DNA of 59,512 nucleotides from contig JAEUWP010000044.1 of NCBI GenBank assembly GCA_018524725.1, positions 1-59,512 on the forward strand, read 5' to 3'. The position numbers and the translations under genes are program-made. Positions 1 through 10,155 of the stretch are shown here, piece by piece. The notes beneath the pieces were generated by a model. It searched no databases and was not told the origin of the DNA. It saw only the letters and a list, made by a program, of their open reading frames with translations. Each line of letters starts with the position of its first letter. Position 1 is the stretch's first letter. The DNA is from Podaxis mareebaensis. Its lineage: Eukaryota; Basidiomycota; Agaricomycetes; Agaricales; Agaricaceae.

Positions 1-2
1 CA

Positions 3-878
3 GTATCAGATAGTAGTAGCGAGATGGAACTCACTAATAACGAAGGGGATAATGTTATGAACCAGCCTGGTACCTCCCGCCGCAACGTCATTTATCATGC
101 CTTAGTCCACGAGCTTGGACTCCCCAATGCCTCTCGTTCCACCACTCAAGATACGGGTACACCAGCTGAAGACTCAACCCGCTACTGCAACGAAGCTTTC
201 GCCAATCGTCGCCTTCCTGGCCACGCATCCCTATTCTCTGAAGACTGGCCAACGCCTGGACCACTCTTCTACGAGACCGACCGCATGATGACAGAAATAT
301 TACGCATCACTTGGGAGAACGCTCCCTTCACTCACGTCTTCGATCCCGACGGGTTATATGTCCAGACGATCCATAACAACTTTGACTCCACCTGGGCCCA
401 TGGCTGGAAGATGATTCCTTACACTGGAGAACCCATAGTATTCCTTCATCCCTACATGATGTATCTGCCTGAGGTCGTTCCGCATATCATCAAATACGAA
501 GTCGCCCACGGATTCTACTTCCGAGAAGTAGAAGTCTACCGTGTCGATCCTAACTCCAACGAGCCTCCGGCCATCCCTCCCCATCGTACTCAGCTTCTGC
601 CCCTCTGCAGTGTTGACTCCAATGTTCCAGGTATCAACGAGTCAAACCCAGAAGAACCTATTGGCGATCCTCCTCCATATCCACCACCATATGTCACTGG
701 CGATATATCGTCATCATCGTCATCGTCCCTGCACCGCAGCCTCATCTTCCTCCATGAAGATTCTCCTGACTCGTTGCCTTCGACTGGCAACTTCCCTATT
801 CCCAGTTCCGCCTCGTCTCCTGACTCCTACTCATCCAACTCTTCTAACGGACGCCTCCACCCTGATATGGACTTGTAA
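3..878 (+). CDS. ORF3 C-terminal part of chromovirus copy Z, running into the LTR (partial)
   Basis: The reading frame is open from the window edge to the TAA at 876-878, about 291 codons. The first 17 codons are internal sequence and the rest lies inside the 3' LTR. I do not recognise the protein. It begins acidic and Ser-rich (VSDSSS), then has a folded-looking middle rich in Trp, Tyr, His and Pro (for example WENAPFTHVFDPDGLY and FLHPYMMYLPEVVPHIIKY). It ends in a Pro/Ser-rich tail with a run of seven Ser. I see no membrane segment, so nothing supports an envelope protein. The same frame is present, broken by stops, in copies X (minus strand, 9344-10155) and Y (to 12410). In Y it is continuous upstream with the post-pol ORF3, which shows that it is the C-terminus of a longer protein and not a separate gene. 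Confidence 0.7.
   Translation, partial: VSDSSSEMELTNNEGDNVMNQPGTSRRNVIYHALVHELGLPNASRSTTQDTGTPAEDSTRYCNEAFANRRLPGHASLFSEDWPTPGPLFYETDRMMTEILRITWENAPFTHVFDPDGLYVQTIHNNFDSTWAHGWKMIPYTGEPIVFLHPYMMYLPEVVPHIIKYEVAHGFYFREVEVYRVDPNSNEPPAIPPHRTQLLPLCSVDSNVPGINESNPEEPIGDPPPYPPPYVTGDISSSSSSSLHRSLIFLHEDSPDSLPSTGNFPIPSSASSPDSYSSNSSNGRLHPDMDL
42..49 (+). other. Polypurine tract of copy Z
   Basis: A GAAGGGGA purine run lies four bases before the TG that opens the LTR at 53. This is the usual position for the plus-strand primer of Ty3/gypsy elements. The identical tract precedes LTR3 at 11571. It also lies inside the ORF3 reading frame. Confidence 0.7.
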
Positions 879-1420
879 TATAACCAGTAAATAGTTTCTC
901 TTCTATCTAACTACAGACACTTCGCCTCGTATTCCTGTATCCCACCTGAACTCTATCTTGATTAGTTTCCTTAGTTAGTTAGTTTCCCTTCTGATCTCTG
1001 TTTCTATTCCTGTCTTAGTTCTATTCTTGTCTCACTCCGCTCCGTAGTTATGCTTCTATTGACTCTTGGACTCGTAGCTTTACTTTGTCATAGTTACCGG
1101 AATTGGACTTAGAAGTAAAGCTTAAATAGCCACTCATGTACTGGAAGCGCAAGCTTCCTATATTCTCAAATCTCAAGTTATTGTTCACCTTTAACTTCTG
1201 ATTGACGTTAGCTCACGATCAGCATGGTAGTAAACATTCTATTGGTCATATCCTCGACTTATAGACATTCGACCTCCTGAGTGTACTTAACTGGACACTT
1301 GCCTCGCCACCTTCTTATCGTGATCCTTCTTGCTAGATCCTAGCGCCTCTGCGAACCATCTAGTGAGATAGCTGCCCCCTAGCAAAGCTTAGGTGACCAG
1401 TGATAAGGACCAACCTAACA
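53..1420 (+). repeat. LTR1 (3' LTR of copy Z), 1368 bp
   Basis: Starts TGTTATGAACC and ends GACCAACCTAACA, so it has the TG...CA ends of LTRs with a short inverted repeat TGTTA/TAACA. The same boundaries recur in LTR2 (8784-10155, inverted) and LTR3 (11582-12939). The start is fixed by the polypurine tract, and by the outer edge of LTR2 where it meets copy Y. The first 826 bp encode the end of ORF3. The rest (879-1420) is non-coding and holds a TATA-like element near 1120. Confidence 0.9.
1118..1130 (+). promoter_or_regulatory. Probable LTR promoter TATA element
   Basis: The motif AAGCTTAAATAGCC occurs here and is kept in all three LTRs (inverted near 9071-9085, and near 12637-12650), although the rest of X and Y has drifted. 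It lies in the non-coding last third of the LTR, where the U3 promoter would be expected. Transcription from here has not been shown. Confidence 0.4.
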
Positions 1421-2792
1421 GGTGTTCTGATCTCATTGGACAAGGGAGCAAATGTGTGTGGTGGCTCTGCTGAGTAGACTGTGCCATTCTCTGATGGATG
1501 TGGGGGAGGCTGAAGGTATAGGTGTTGGAGCATGTGGTCTGCCTGTTTCAGGTGCTGATGATGTTGTCAGTGAGGGCAGAGATGGTGGCATTGATGGATT
1601 GGTGCAGTTGTGCATTTGATGGACTTGGACTTTGGGCATGGCAGGGAAGGTAGGGGGTTCCATTATAGTCCCTAGCTCATAGAGGTGATCAGGTGAAGTG
1701 ACTTCCTCTGTATCAATCAGTATGCAGATACCACTGGTGTTGATTGGCCCCTTGTGGAAAAGTGTGTGAAGGGTGAAGTAGTGGAGGAGGTCAGGCTAGG
1801 AGTGGGTGCCTAGGAGGAGTAATAGGTCAGCTAGGAGGGCAGTGGTTGCCCAAATTGGAAATGTCTGGCAGGGAGTCAGGACATCATTGTATTCTTTGAT
1901 GTGGAGCCACATAGCAGCTTGCATCAGTAGATTGTGACAGTAGAGCCTCAGTTCACAATGGAAAGCTAACATCTTGATAATGTCTAATGCTTCCCTGAAT
2001 TGGAGGCAGGAGATGTGGACTTGGAGTTGAGGGAGTCCTGCTATGTAAGGTGTGAGTCTCATGTAAAGTTGAATCAGGTTGTGATTGTCAATTTGCTCAC
2101 TGGGGAGATCTGGATAATGGAGGATTTGAAAGAGAGCTAGTTCTGCTAAGTGCATTGAGTCATAAACTGATTTTATCAAGGAGAAGTTTGGTGGTAGAGC
2201 TTGAGCTCTCAATGTCACTACATAGTCGAGGGGAGATGTAGTGGCCAATACAAGCAAGTTGGGCCATCTCCATTGAGTTCAAAAGTCAAATGAGCATTCT
2301 AGCAGAATGCATGATAGTAGCAATAGTTTCCCTGTAGACATTGCAGTTCTGAACCAAAAGTGGATTCCTTCAAAGAGTGGCATCCTGGGTGATGGAGTTA
2401 ACCCAGTCCAGAGATTCTCTGAGTCAAACAAGTTCAGAGTCAAGGTCAGATACTTCACTAGGGAGGGAAGGTAGTTCAATCAGGGATCTGGAATTGATTG
2501 GCCAGATGAATTCCTGGGTTCCAATGTGGGTTGAGTAGGCTGGGAGTGGGCAGAGTGGGCGCAAGATGAGGAAGGGTGCGGCATCCTGCACAATCATGGT
2601 CATCATAATGTGTTGTATAGCAAGGTGTTCTGTGATGGCATTCAAGTGTTCTTGGAAGGTAATGGGTGTTTCGATGAGGGATTGGATGCTGTTAGTGTTG
2701 CAGCCAGTGCTTGTAGTAGAGTTGGGAGGTAGTTGAGTATCTTGGCGAGCTTCAGTTTGAGTAGCAGATTCTTGGGTATTGGTGGTTGACAT
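1421..2792 (-). pseudogene. ORF3 of copy X, N-terminal and middle part (interrupted by copy Z)
   Basis: ORF3 starts at an ATG about 10 bases after the pol stop. The first frame gives 122 residues (MSTTNTQ to ELV, 2792-2424). The protein then appears to continue in the +1 frame (…NLFDSENLWTGL onwards) down to the junction with copy Z. The middle is rich in Leu, His and aromatic residues and looks like a helical globular domain. I do not recognise it. TGA stops interrupt it near 2279 and 1433. Copy Y preserves the same two frames (10220-10441, then 10224-11381), so the frame change is older than both insertions. Confidence 0.6.
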
Positions 2793-2810
2793 CTCTGGTG
2801 GTTAGTGAAG

Positions 2811-5800
2811 TTTGTTCTTCCTTTTATAAACATTAAGGATTTGCTGTGCATTGGAGAATGCAGACTGTGGTTCCCATGTATTTTTGGAGTGTGGGTAGCC
2901 AGTCCATTTGACTAGGAATTCGAGGCAGTTGTGCAGTCATTGATGATTCAGGATTGCTTCAACTTCATAGTGTTCTTTGTCATTGCACAGTTCTGGCACA
3001 GGTCATGGGTAGTGTTTGCTGTATAAGTTATTTTCAGTCACTGGAGTGAGAAGAGTGGCATGGAATACAGGATGAATTCTCCATGTTTTGGGTAACTTTA
3101 GTTCAAAGTTGACTGTGGAGATCTTCTTGATGATTTTGAATGGTCCTTTGCATTTCAGGGCAAGTTTTCTTGATTTGACTTGTAACAGAAGGTTGCATGT
3201 ATTTAACCATACTAGGTCTCCTATAGAGTAAGTGGGGAGTTGATGATTGGCTATGTGTCTTGCTATGATCTGACAGGCATAGTTGTGTGCTTGAATAGTG
3301 TGGTGGCAGGCTTCTGTTAGTTGATTCATGCAGTCTTCTGCTGATGGGTTATTGGTAGGTTCCATTTCTGTTGGAAACACTTTAGGAGTGTAGCCATAAA
3401 GTAATTGGAATGGAGTTTCAGAGCATCCAGCATGGGGACAGTTGTTGTGGCAGAATTCATAGATTGGAAGGTACTTGCTCCATTCATTCAGGTCACTTGA
3501 AGTGGTGATAGCAAGGTAGGTCTCAATTTCTTGATTGAAGCATTCAGTGGATCCATCAGTTTGTGGATGATAAGCCATGGAGTAGGTGGGCTTGATATCA
3601 AGGAGTTTGTACAGTTCTCACATTGCTTTAGATGTGAATCGGGGGTTGCAATCTGAGATGACCTTATCAGGAAGGCCATGTTGTGAAAATAGGCAGTTGA
3701 CCAAAATAGATGCTATGACTTGACTGTCAGCAGTTTTCATAGTAGGGGCTAAAATTATCCCCTTCATAAGGCCATGGTCCACTATGGCCAAAATAGAATC
3801 ATATCTATGGGACAGTGGTAGATCTGTGATGAGATCCATAGAGATTTGTGAAAAGGGTCACATTGATTGAGGTGCTGGGATTGATTGGTAAGGTGGCTTG
3901 TCTGGTCATCTAATGATTTTGTGCCACTGACAGGTTGGGCAGCCTTTAACATATTCAACAACATAATCTTTCATGGCTGGCCAATAAACATATTCAGCAA
4001 GCTTGCACAGTGTTTCAGCTATTCCAGGATGTTCTGCAGTTTGATGATCATGTACTTGTTGGAGTAATCTGCAGCATAGTGATGGTTCGTTGGGAATCAG
4101 GATTCTATTCCTGTGAGTGGGCAATTCTTGATCCAGTGTGTCATCATCATTGGGATCTATCATTTCTTGATGCTTCTTGATGACTCATTTTTTGTCTTCT
4201 GTAATGATGGCAATCATTGATTGATCAAATATGGTAATGTCTCAGTTTTCTGGTTCTTGTGGTGTGTAGTCAGGTCTTCTTGATAGTGCATCTGCTGGTC
4301 CATTCTTTTGACCAGGGATGTGCTTGATCTTGAGGTTAGGTTGAAATCACTGCATGAATTGTACCCAGTGAACTTGTTGCTTATTGAGGGTTTGAGGTTC
4401 CTTGTATTGTGACAGGTTTTCGTGGTCACTCCAGATGATGATTTCATGGGGTGATCCTTCGAGGTAGTGGTGCCATGTGTGCAGTGCAATAATTATAGCT
4501 AGCCATTCAAGTTCAGAGCAGTGATAATTGCATTCTGTTGGGGTAAAGGCTTTGGAATGGAAGGCAATTGGGCAATGAATACCATTTTTGTCTTTTTGGT
4601 AGAGCACAGCTCCTGCTGCATATTGTGATGCATTGGTTTTGATTTCAAAAGGCTTTGACAGGTCAGGTGCAACAAGAATAGGTCAATCTTCAAATTTCCT
4701 TTTGAGTTCATCAAAGGCTTGCTGATGCTCAGGTTTCCATTCAAACTTGATGTTTTTGGACATTAATGCATTTAGTGGTACTGTGTGCTTGGAATAGTTG
4801 CAGATGAATCATCAGTAGAAGTTGCAAAATCTGATGAATTTTTGGATGTCTCAGGTTGTCTTTGGTGTAGGCCAATTCTTGATACCTTCAAGTTTGGCAG
4901 TATCCATTTCAATAGATGTGGGAGTAACTACAGCTCCCAGGTATTCAATGCATTGCTTCTTGAATTCACATTTTTCAGGTTTGAGGTATAAGTCGTGTTT
5001 TCATAATATGTTGAGTACTTCTCAGGTGATCTGTCATAATTCTTCTCGAGTTTTGGCATGAATGAGAATATCATCCATGAGTACTTGTCCTCTTCGAATG
5101 AGGTGGGCAAAGATATGATCCATCATGGATTGAAAGGTTGTGGGGCTGTTGCACATTCCAAAGAACATGACAGTTGGTTCAAATAATCCTCGTGGCATTT
5201 TGAAAGCTCCTTTCCATTGGTCACCTTCACAGATGTGGATATTGTTGTATCCAGCTTGTACATCAAATTTTGTAAACCATTTTGATCCTTTGAGTTTGTC
5301 AAGTAGTGAGGATATAAGGGGTATTGGGTATGCATTTTTGATAGTGTGTGTGTTGAGGTAATGATAGTCTTGACATGGTCATAATTTGCTGTCTTTCTTT
5401 CCTATGAAGAAGAAAGGTGATGCTATTGGTGATTCAGAAGGATGAGTGTATCCTTTTTCAAGGTTCTCATTAATGAATTTGTTGAGTTCCTTCATTTCAA
5501 CAGGTGACAATCGATAGGGTTTGAATGATTTAGGCTCAAATGAGTCCTTGAGTTCGATTTTATGATCCCAGGGTCTACTTGGTGGGAATTGTGATGCTTT
5601 CTTCTTGGAAAATACATCGAGGTAGTTGTGGAATTCCTTCAGAACAACTTTTCATGGGTCAGATTTCTTTTTCTGATCTCCATACTGTTGTGTGATAGCT
5701 TGTGAAGCATTTGCTTTGAAGTTAATTTTTAGGAATGATTCTGGTTCCAAGGTGATGTGGTTGAGTTCATCAGTTTCTTCTTCTTCCATAGTGTGGAGGA

Positions 5801-6470
5801 GTTCTTGATAGATGTGATCTGGGTCATCATTTCTCCAAGTCAGAGTCTGTTTTCTCCAGTCAATGTCTGGGTTGTGTCCTATGAGCCATGGTGCTCCAAG
5901 GATAATCTTGGGTTTGCCAAGTTTTGTAACTCATGTCATAACAGGTGTGATCCAGTCGTCAATCTCGATGTTGAGTAAGCATTTTTCAGTGGTTGTTCTG
6001 GCTTTATTAATTGATCCATCAGCATTGTGGACTTTGATTGGTTTTGGTAGGGATTGTGTTTTGAGATTCCATTGACTGATTAGGCTTTTGTTGATGAAGT
6101 TTCCTCCTGCTCCTGAGTTGAGCAAGGTAAGTGTGTTGATAGGTTGTCATTGACTGAGGTGAATGCATGCTGGGAGGTACAGAATTTTGTTATGTTGCTG
6201 TGCTGTGACTTAATTGATTGCTTGGATTGGTTTTTGATAATTAGGTGGGTTTCTTGGTCTGGGGTATCCATCAAATGAATATTCAGAGTCACTGCTTGCA
6301 ATTTGTGAGTTGTTGGAACTAGACGCAATGCTGGCTAGTCCCTTCTGGTAAAATCCTTCCCTTTCCCTTTTGAATCTTCTTCGTCACTTGACTCTTCTTC
6401 AATGTTATTGAGTCTTGACTTCCAGTGTTTTTGGAATTGTTTTCTGTGTCTGTTTCAGGAATAGAAGGCT
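2811..6470 (-). pseudogene. Degenerate pol of copy X: protease, RT, RNase H, integrase, chromodomain
   Basis: Domains in minus-strand order are as follows. The aspartic protease is near 6125 and reads NSGAG where DSGAS is usual, so the catalytic Asp is lost. Reverse transcriptase spans about 5700-4800, with MDDIL at the YxDD site. RNase H spans about 4745-4350 and includes YAAGAVLYQ and WSDHENL. The integrase zinc finger (HPGIAETL...CPTCQWH) is at 4130-3910. The integrase core includes MDLITDLP (3839), SDCNPRFTS and YHPQTDGSTE (about 3575). A C-terminal chromodomain (EFLVKWTGYPHSKNTWEP) lies near 2990-2860. At least eight in-frame TGA codons stand where Trp or Arg is expected, for instance in the ENWD and KKWV positions. 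The element cannot make an intact polyprotein. Confidence 0.85.
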
Positions 6471-6479
6471 TGGTTCTTT

Positions 6480-8640
6480 GATCTTTGCTTGTTGAGTAGG
6501 CATGATCAGGCATAATGTTTTCTGGTCTTGCAGATGAAGCATAAACCTTTGCTTCTGAGTTCACAGAGTTCTTGGGGTAGGAGGTTATTAAGCTCTGCTT
6601 CAATTCTTGCTTCAATAATTTGAATAACTTGTTCACTTGAGTAGTAGTTGTCATTGGATGATACTTCTGAAGAGTCTTCTTCTGATGACTGTTCAGATTC
6701 ACTATCTGTTCCATCAATATGATTGAGCTCATTCATGAGGATGTTGTCAATGTCCATGGGACTGTATCCTGGGGGGTTATGAGTTGCTTGAGACAGTGTA
6801 TATGCTCAGAAGTTGTAGCTTTTGCTTGAAATACAATATTTTGAATGTTTCTTGCAATGGGAGTTCGAGTGGTGTCAGTATGAATTTCTCAGGCAATCAG
6901 CAAATGATTGAAAGTGCACCAGTCCTCCTGTGCAGTGGGCTGCTGTGTAGACAGCTTCAGGGTCATTTTCTGTGGGGCTTTGGTTAATGACACCTTTGTG
7001 GTAATACAGGTCCAGTCCTTTAAGGAATAATGTGACTTTGGTCTTGTTATGACTAATGCCTGCTGAGGTGCATAGGCTTTTGAATTGGTTGATATATTCT
7101 TTGATCAGTCTTCCATTTTGTTTGAGGTGCATGAGGTGGTTGATACTGACAATGGTAGTAGAGGCTTGTTTAAATGAGTTGTCCAACTCAGTGAAGAACT
7201 GTGCCAAGGTTTGTGTCATATTGAAGGTATTTCCAGTAGTATGGGAGGTGACATATGCTTCCTTCCACATTGTGGCTGGTCCTTGCATATTAAGGAGGGC
7301 AAACATGATCTTAGTGGAGTCAGAGGAGAGATTGGTTGGTTGGCATGCATAGTAAATTTGTAAGTCTCTCTTCCATCATGGGTAGTTGGAGGGGTCTCCA
7401 TAGAATGGCTCAGGCTTTTTGACTTTTGGGTCTTGTGAGGTCAACATGGTGGAATGTACTGGCTGAGGTGATTGAGTTCTGGAGGCTGAATGGGGATACA
7501 GGGTAGTTGGATTGTAGGGGTCTGGTCTGTGTGTATTGATAAGGTTGTTGAGGATGCTCTCTCAATCAGTGGGTGAGGTAGTTCTCATATAGAGTTGTTG
7601 TTTGGGTGTGAAGGAGTCATACCAGGCCTGTTGTGCTGAGGTGAGGATGAGCAGGTGGAGTGTTGGCTCTTCTGGGGATTCTGGCTGTTGGTTACTTCCT
7701 GAGTGGTAGGAGTGATCTGACTCGGTGTCAACATGGTCATTATCTCCTCTGTGTTGAAGGAGGGGGTTTGGCTGGGTAGATTGTTCCAGTGTCATAGCTG
7801 CTTGGCTAATTCACTCAGAGTGCTCTCTGAGAGAAGCTTGTCTGATAAGTCCTGCTGTGGCGCTGGTGGAAGGTTTGATGGGGGGAGGAGTGTCGTGAAA
7901 GGATTCAGTACATTGGATGGGTGGGGGTGGTGAATACAGGGTTTGCTCCAGTGAGCAGGTATGAAGCTGAAGTGTGAGATCTGAGGGTGGGGTCAGTTGG
8001 TGTTGTCTAGGTTGTTTGGATTTTCAGGATCATGAAGAGGTAGATTGGTCAGGATTGGGCTTGGTCTGAGCTTGTTGCTTTCCTTTTCCTGAGAACAGGG
8101 TGGCATTGAGGAATCCATGGTGAGGGAGGTGTCATGGGGTGGATGCTGACTAGCTTAGACAAAATCCTATCTTGATCTTGAGTATCTCCAGGACTTCTTG
8201 CAGTACAGCTTTAATCTTTCTTGAATCCAGTTGTGCTTCTGGATGGTGGACTATTTCTGTAGTGCACAGAATCCACACTTGTGCTAGGGGTCTATCTTTC
8301 CTTTCTGGTTACCCTTCAATTGGATACTCCTTCTTTGTATGTGGCTTAGAGTTATTCCATGGCATGGCTATTGTCTCCCACAGCTGATCTAGTACTTGAT
8401 GTGGGTGCTTTTCTCCTTTACTTGTTGTCCAAGATAATGGCCAGTTATCCAGGCATTCAAGGATTGGCTCTGCCCTTTGTTATTGGTCCAGAGTAGGTTG
8501 CAGTTGTTTTCTGGGTTCGCCAAGGTTCCTACAATCTGTCTAAATTGCTTTAGACAGAGTGGTTTCCTCTCTCCAATCTGCAGGCCTTTAAGATCTAGGT
8601 TGCTATCCTGATTACTGTGTTCAGGTGTATCTCCTGACAT
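6480..8640 (-). pseudogene. Degenerate gag of copy X
   Basis: Open stretches begin at an ATG at 8640 and continue at 7795-7562 and 7306-6875. The last contains a recognisable gypsy capsid segment with ALLNMQGPATMWKEAY and QFFTELDNSFKQAST. A zinc-knuckle remnant, CFICKTRKHYA, follows near 6540 and lacks the usual Gly-His spacing and final Cys. An acidic serine-rich stretch (DSESEQSSEEDSSE) precedes it. The frame is broken several times. The true Gag start could be either 8640 or a later ATG. Confidence 0.65.
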
Positions 8641-8746
8641 AGATTTGCAGTCTACTTGCAGATCTGGTCTAGTGTTGGCTAGGTCTGTGATAGGATTAGG
8701 GCCTGTGTCACCCTAGAGATATTGTGCATCTTCTAGTTGCTTACAA

Positions 8747-8765
8747 TGGACACAAGGGTCACCAA
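8747..8765 (-). other. Candidate primer-binding site of copy X
   Basis: On the minus strand the sequence TTGGTGACCCTTGTGTCC lies about 18 bases inside the 5' LTR. TGGTGACCC is a common start for a tRNA-complementary primer site, but the gap from the LTR is larger than usual and I have not matched it to a particular tRNA 3' end. Confidence 0.35.
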
Positions 8766-8783
8766 GGGAAGCTTCCTATATAA

Positions 8784-10155
8784 TGTTAGGTTGGTCCTTA
8801 TCACCAGTCACCTAAGCTTTGTTAGGGGGTGGCTATCTCACTAGATGGTTCACAGAGGTGCTAGAATCTAGCAAGAAAGATCATGGTAAGTAGGTGGCAA
8901 GGCAAGTGTCCAGTTAAGCACACTCTGAGGTTGAACTTCTATCAGTCAAGGATGTGACTAATAGAGAGTTTACTACCACACTGATCATGAACTAACATCA
9001 ATCACAGAGTTAAGAAAATAACACTGAGATTTGAGAATATAGGAAGCTTGTGCTTCCAGTACATGAGTGGCTATTTAAGCTTTACTTCTAAGGTCTGAAT
9101 CTGGTAACTATGACAAAGTAAAGCTATGAGTCTGAGAGTCTATAAGAATGTAACTGCAGAGCAGAGCAAGATGAGAATAGAAACTAGACAAGAATAGAAC
9201 AAGATGGAAAAGGAAACTAACTAAGTAAGGAAGCAGTTCAAGTCTGAGTTCATCTGGGATACAAGGATACAAGACAAAGAGTCTGTAACAGAGATATCAA
9301 AAGAGAAACTATTTACTGGTTTATATTACAAGTCCATATCAGGGTGAAGGTGTCTGTCAGAGGAGTTGGAGGAATAGGAGTTGGGAGATGAGGTGGAACT
9401 GGGAATGGTGAAGTTCCCTGCTGAAGGCATTGAGTCAGAAGAGTCTGACTCATGAAGGAAGATCAGGCTGCAGTGCAGAGAGGATGACAATGATGATGAT
9501 ATGTCAGTGGTGACATATGGCAGTGGATATGGGGGAGGATTGCTGATGGGTTCTTCTGGGTTTGACTTGTCAATGCCTGGAATGTTGGAGTCAACACTGC
9601 AGAGGGGCAGAAGCTGAGTACAATGGGGAGGGATGGCTGGGGGCTTGTCAGAGTTAGGATCAACATGATAGACTTCTACTTCTCAAAAAATAGAAACCAT
9701 GTGCAACTTCATACTTGATGATATGGGGAATGACCTCAGGTGGATACATCATGTAGGGATGGAGGAATACAATTGGTTCTCTGGCATAGGGGATCATCTT
9801 CCAACTGTGGGCCCAGGTGGAGTCAAAGTTATTATGGATCATTTGGATGTATAACCTATCAGGATCAAAGACATGAGTGAAGGGAGCATTCTCCCAGGCA
9901 ATGCATAATATTTCTGTCATCATGCAGTTGGTCTCATAGAAGATTGGTCCAGGCATTGGCCAGTCTTTGGAGAATAGGGAGGCATGGCCAGGAAGGCAAC
10001 AGTTAGCAAAAGCTTCATTATGGTAATGAGTTGAGTCTTCAGCTAGTATACCCATATCTTGAGTGGTAGAGCAGGAGGTGTTAGGAAGTCCAAGCTTGTG
10101 GACTAAGGTGTGATAGATGATGTTGTGGCAGGAGGTACCAGGCTGGTTCATAACA
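8784..10155 (-). repeat. LTR2 (5' LTR of copy X), 1372 bp, inverted
   Basis: The reverse complement starts TGTTATGAACCAGCC and ends CCAACCTAACA, the same ends as LTR1. It also carries the ORF3 C-terminal frame, here broken into pieces of 163 (10151-9660) and about 67 codons. CpG is almost absent. The outer edge is exactly at 10155/10156, where the sequence switches to plus-strand ORF3 of copy Y (CACTGGCTGCAAC). Confidence 0.9.

Larger units (their letters stand above)
1..1420 (+). mobile_element. Chromovirus copy Z, 3' end (youngest copy)
   Basis: The right-hand end of a Ty3/gypsy element whose body lies left of the window. It holds the C-terminal part of ORF3, a polypurine tract (42-49) and a complete 3' LTR (53-1420). 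The LTR ends in CCTAACA, and the next base (1421) is already ORF3 of copy X on the opposite strand, so Z was inserted into X. Z is much richer in CpG than the other copies: I count 17 CpG in LTR positions 1-260, against none in the same stretch of copy Y. Its ORF is uninterrupted. Both facts suggest recent insertion. Confidence 0.85.
1421..10155 (-). mobile_element. Chromovirus copy X (decayed gypsy element, minus strand)
   Basis: Reading on the minus strand: 5' LTR (10155-8784), primer-binding region, gag, protease, reverse transcriptase, RNase H, integrase, chromodomain, then ORF3, which is cut at 1421 by copy Z. The domain order PR-RT-RH-IN-CHR is that of Ty3/gypsy chromoviruses. Its outer LTR edge at 10155 abuts ORF3 of copy Y in opposite orientation, so X was inserted into Y. 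The element is riddled with stops, nearly all TGA, and is almost free of CpG. The rest of ORF3 and the 3' LTR must lie left of the window, beyond copy Z. Confidence 0.9.

Noticed and set aside
24..878. A host gene for the 284-codon frame at the left edge
   Set aside because: The same sequence occurs in all three LTRs and continues upstream into element ORF3, so it is part of the transposon.
1421..10155. A simple inversion of one element between 1421 and 10155
   Set aside because: Turning the segment round does not join ORF3 or the LTRs into one continuous element. Both boundaries fall exactly on LTR ends, as expected for insertions.
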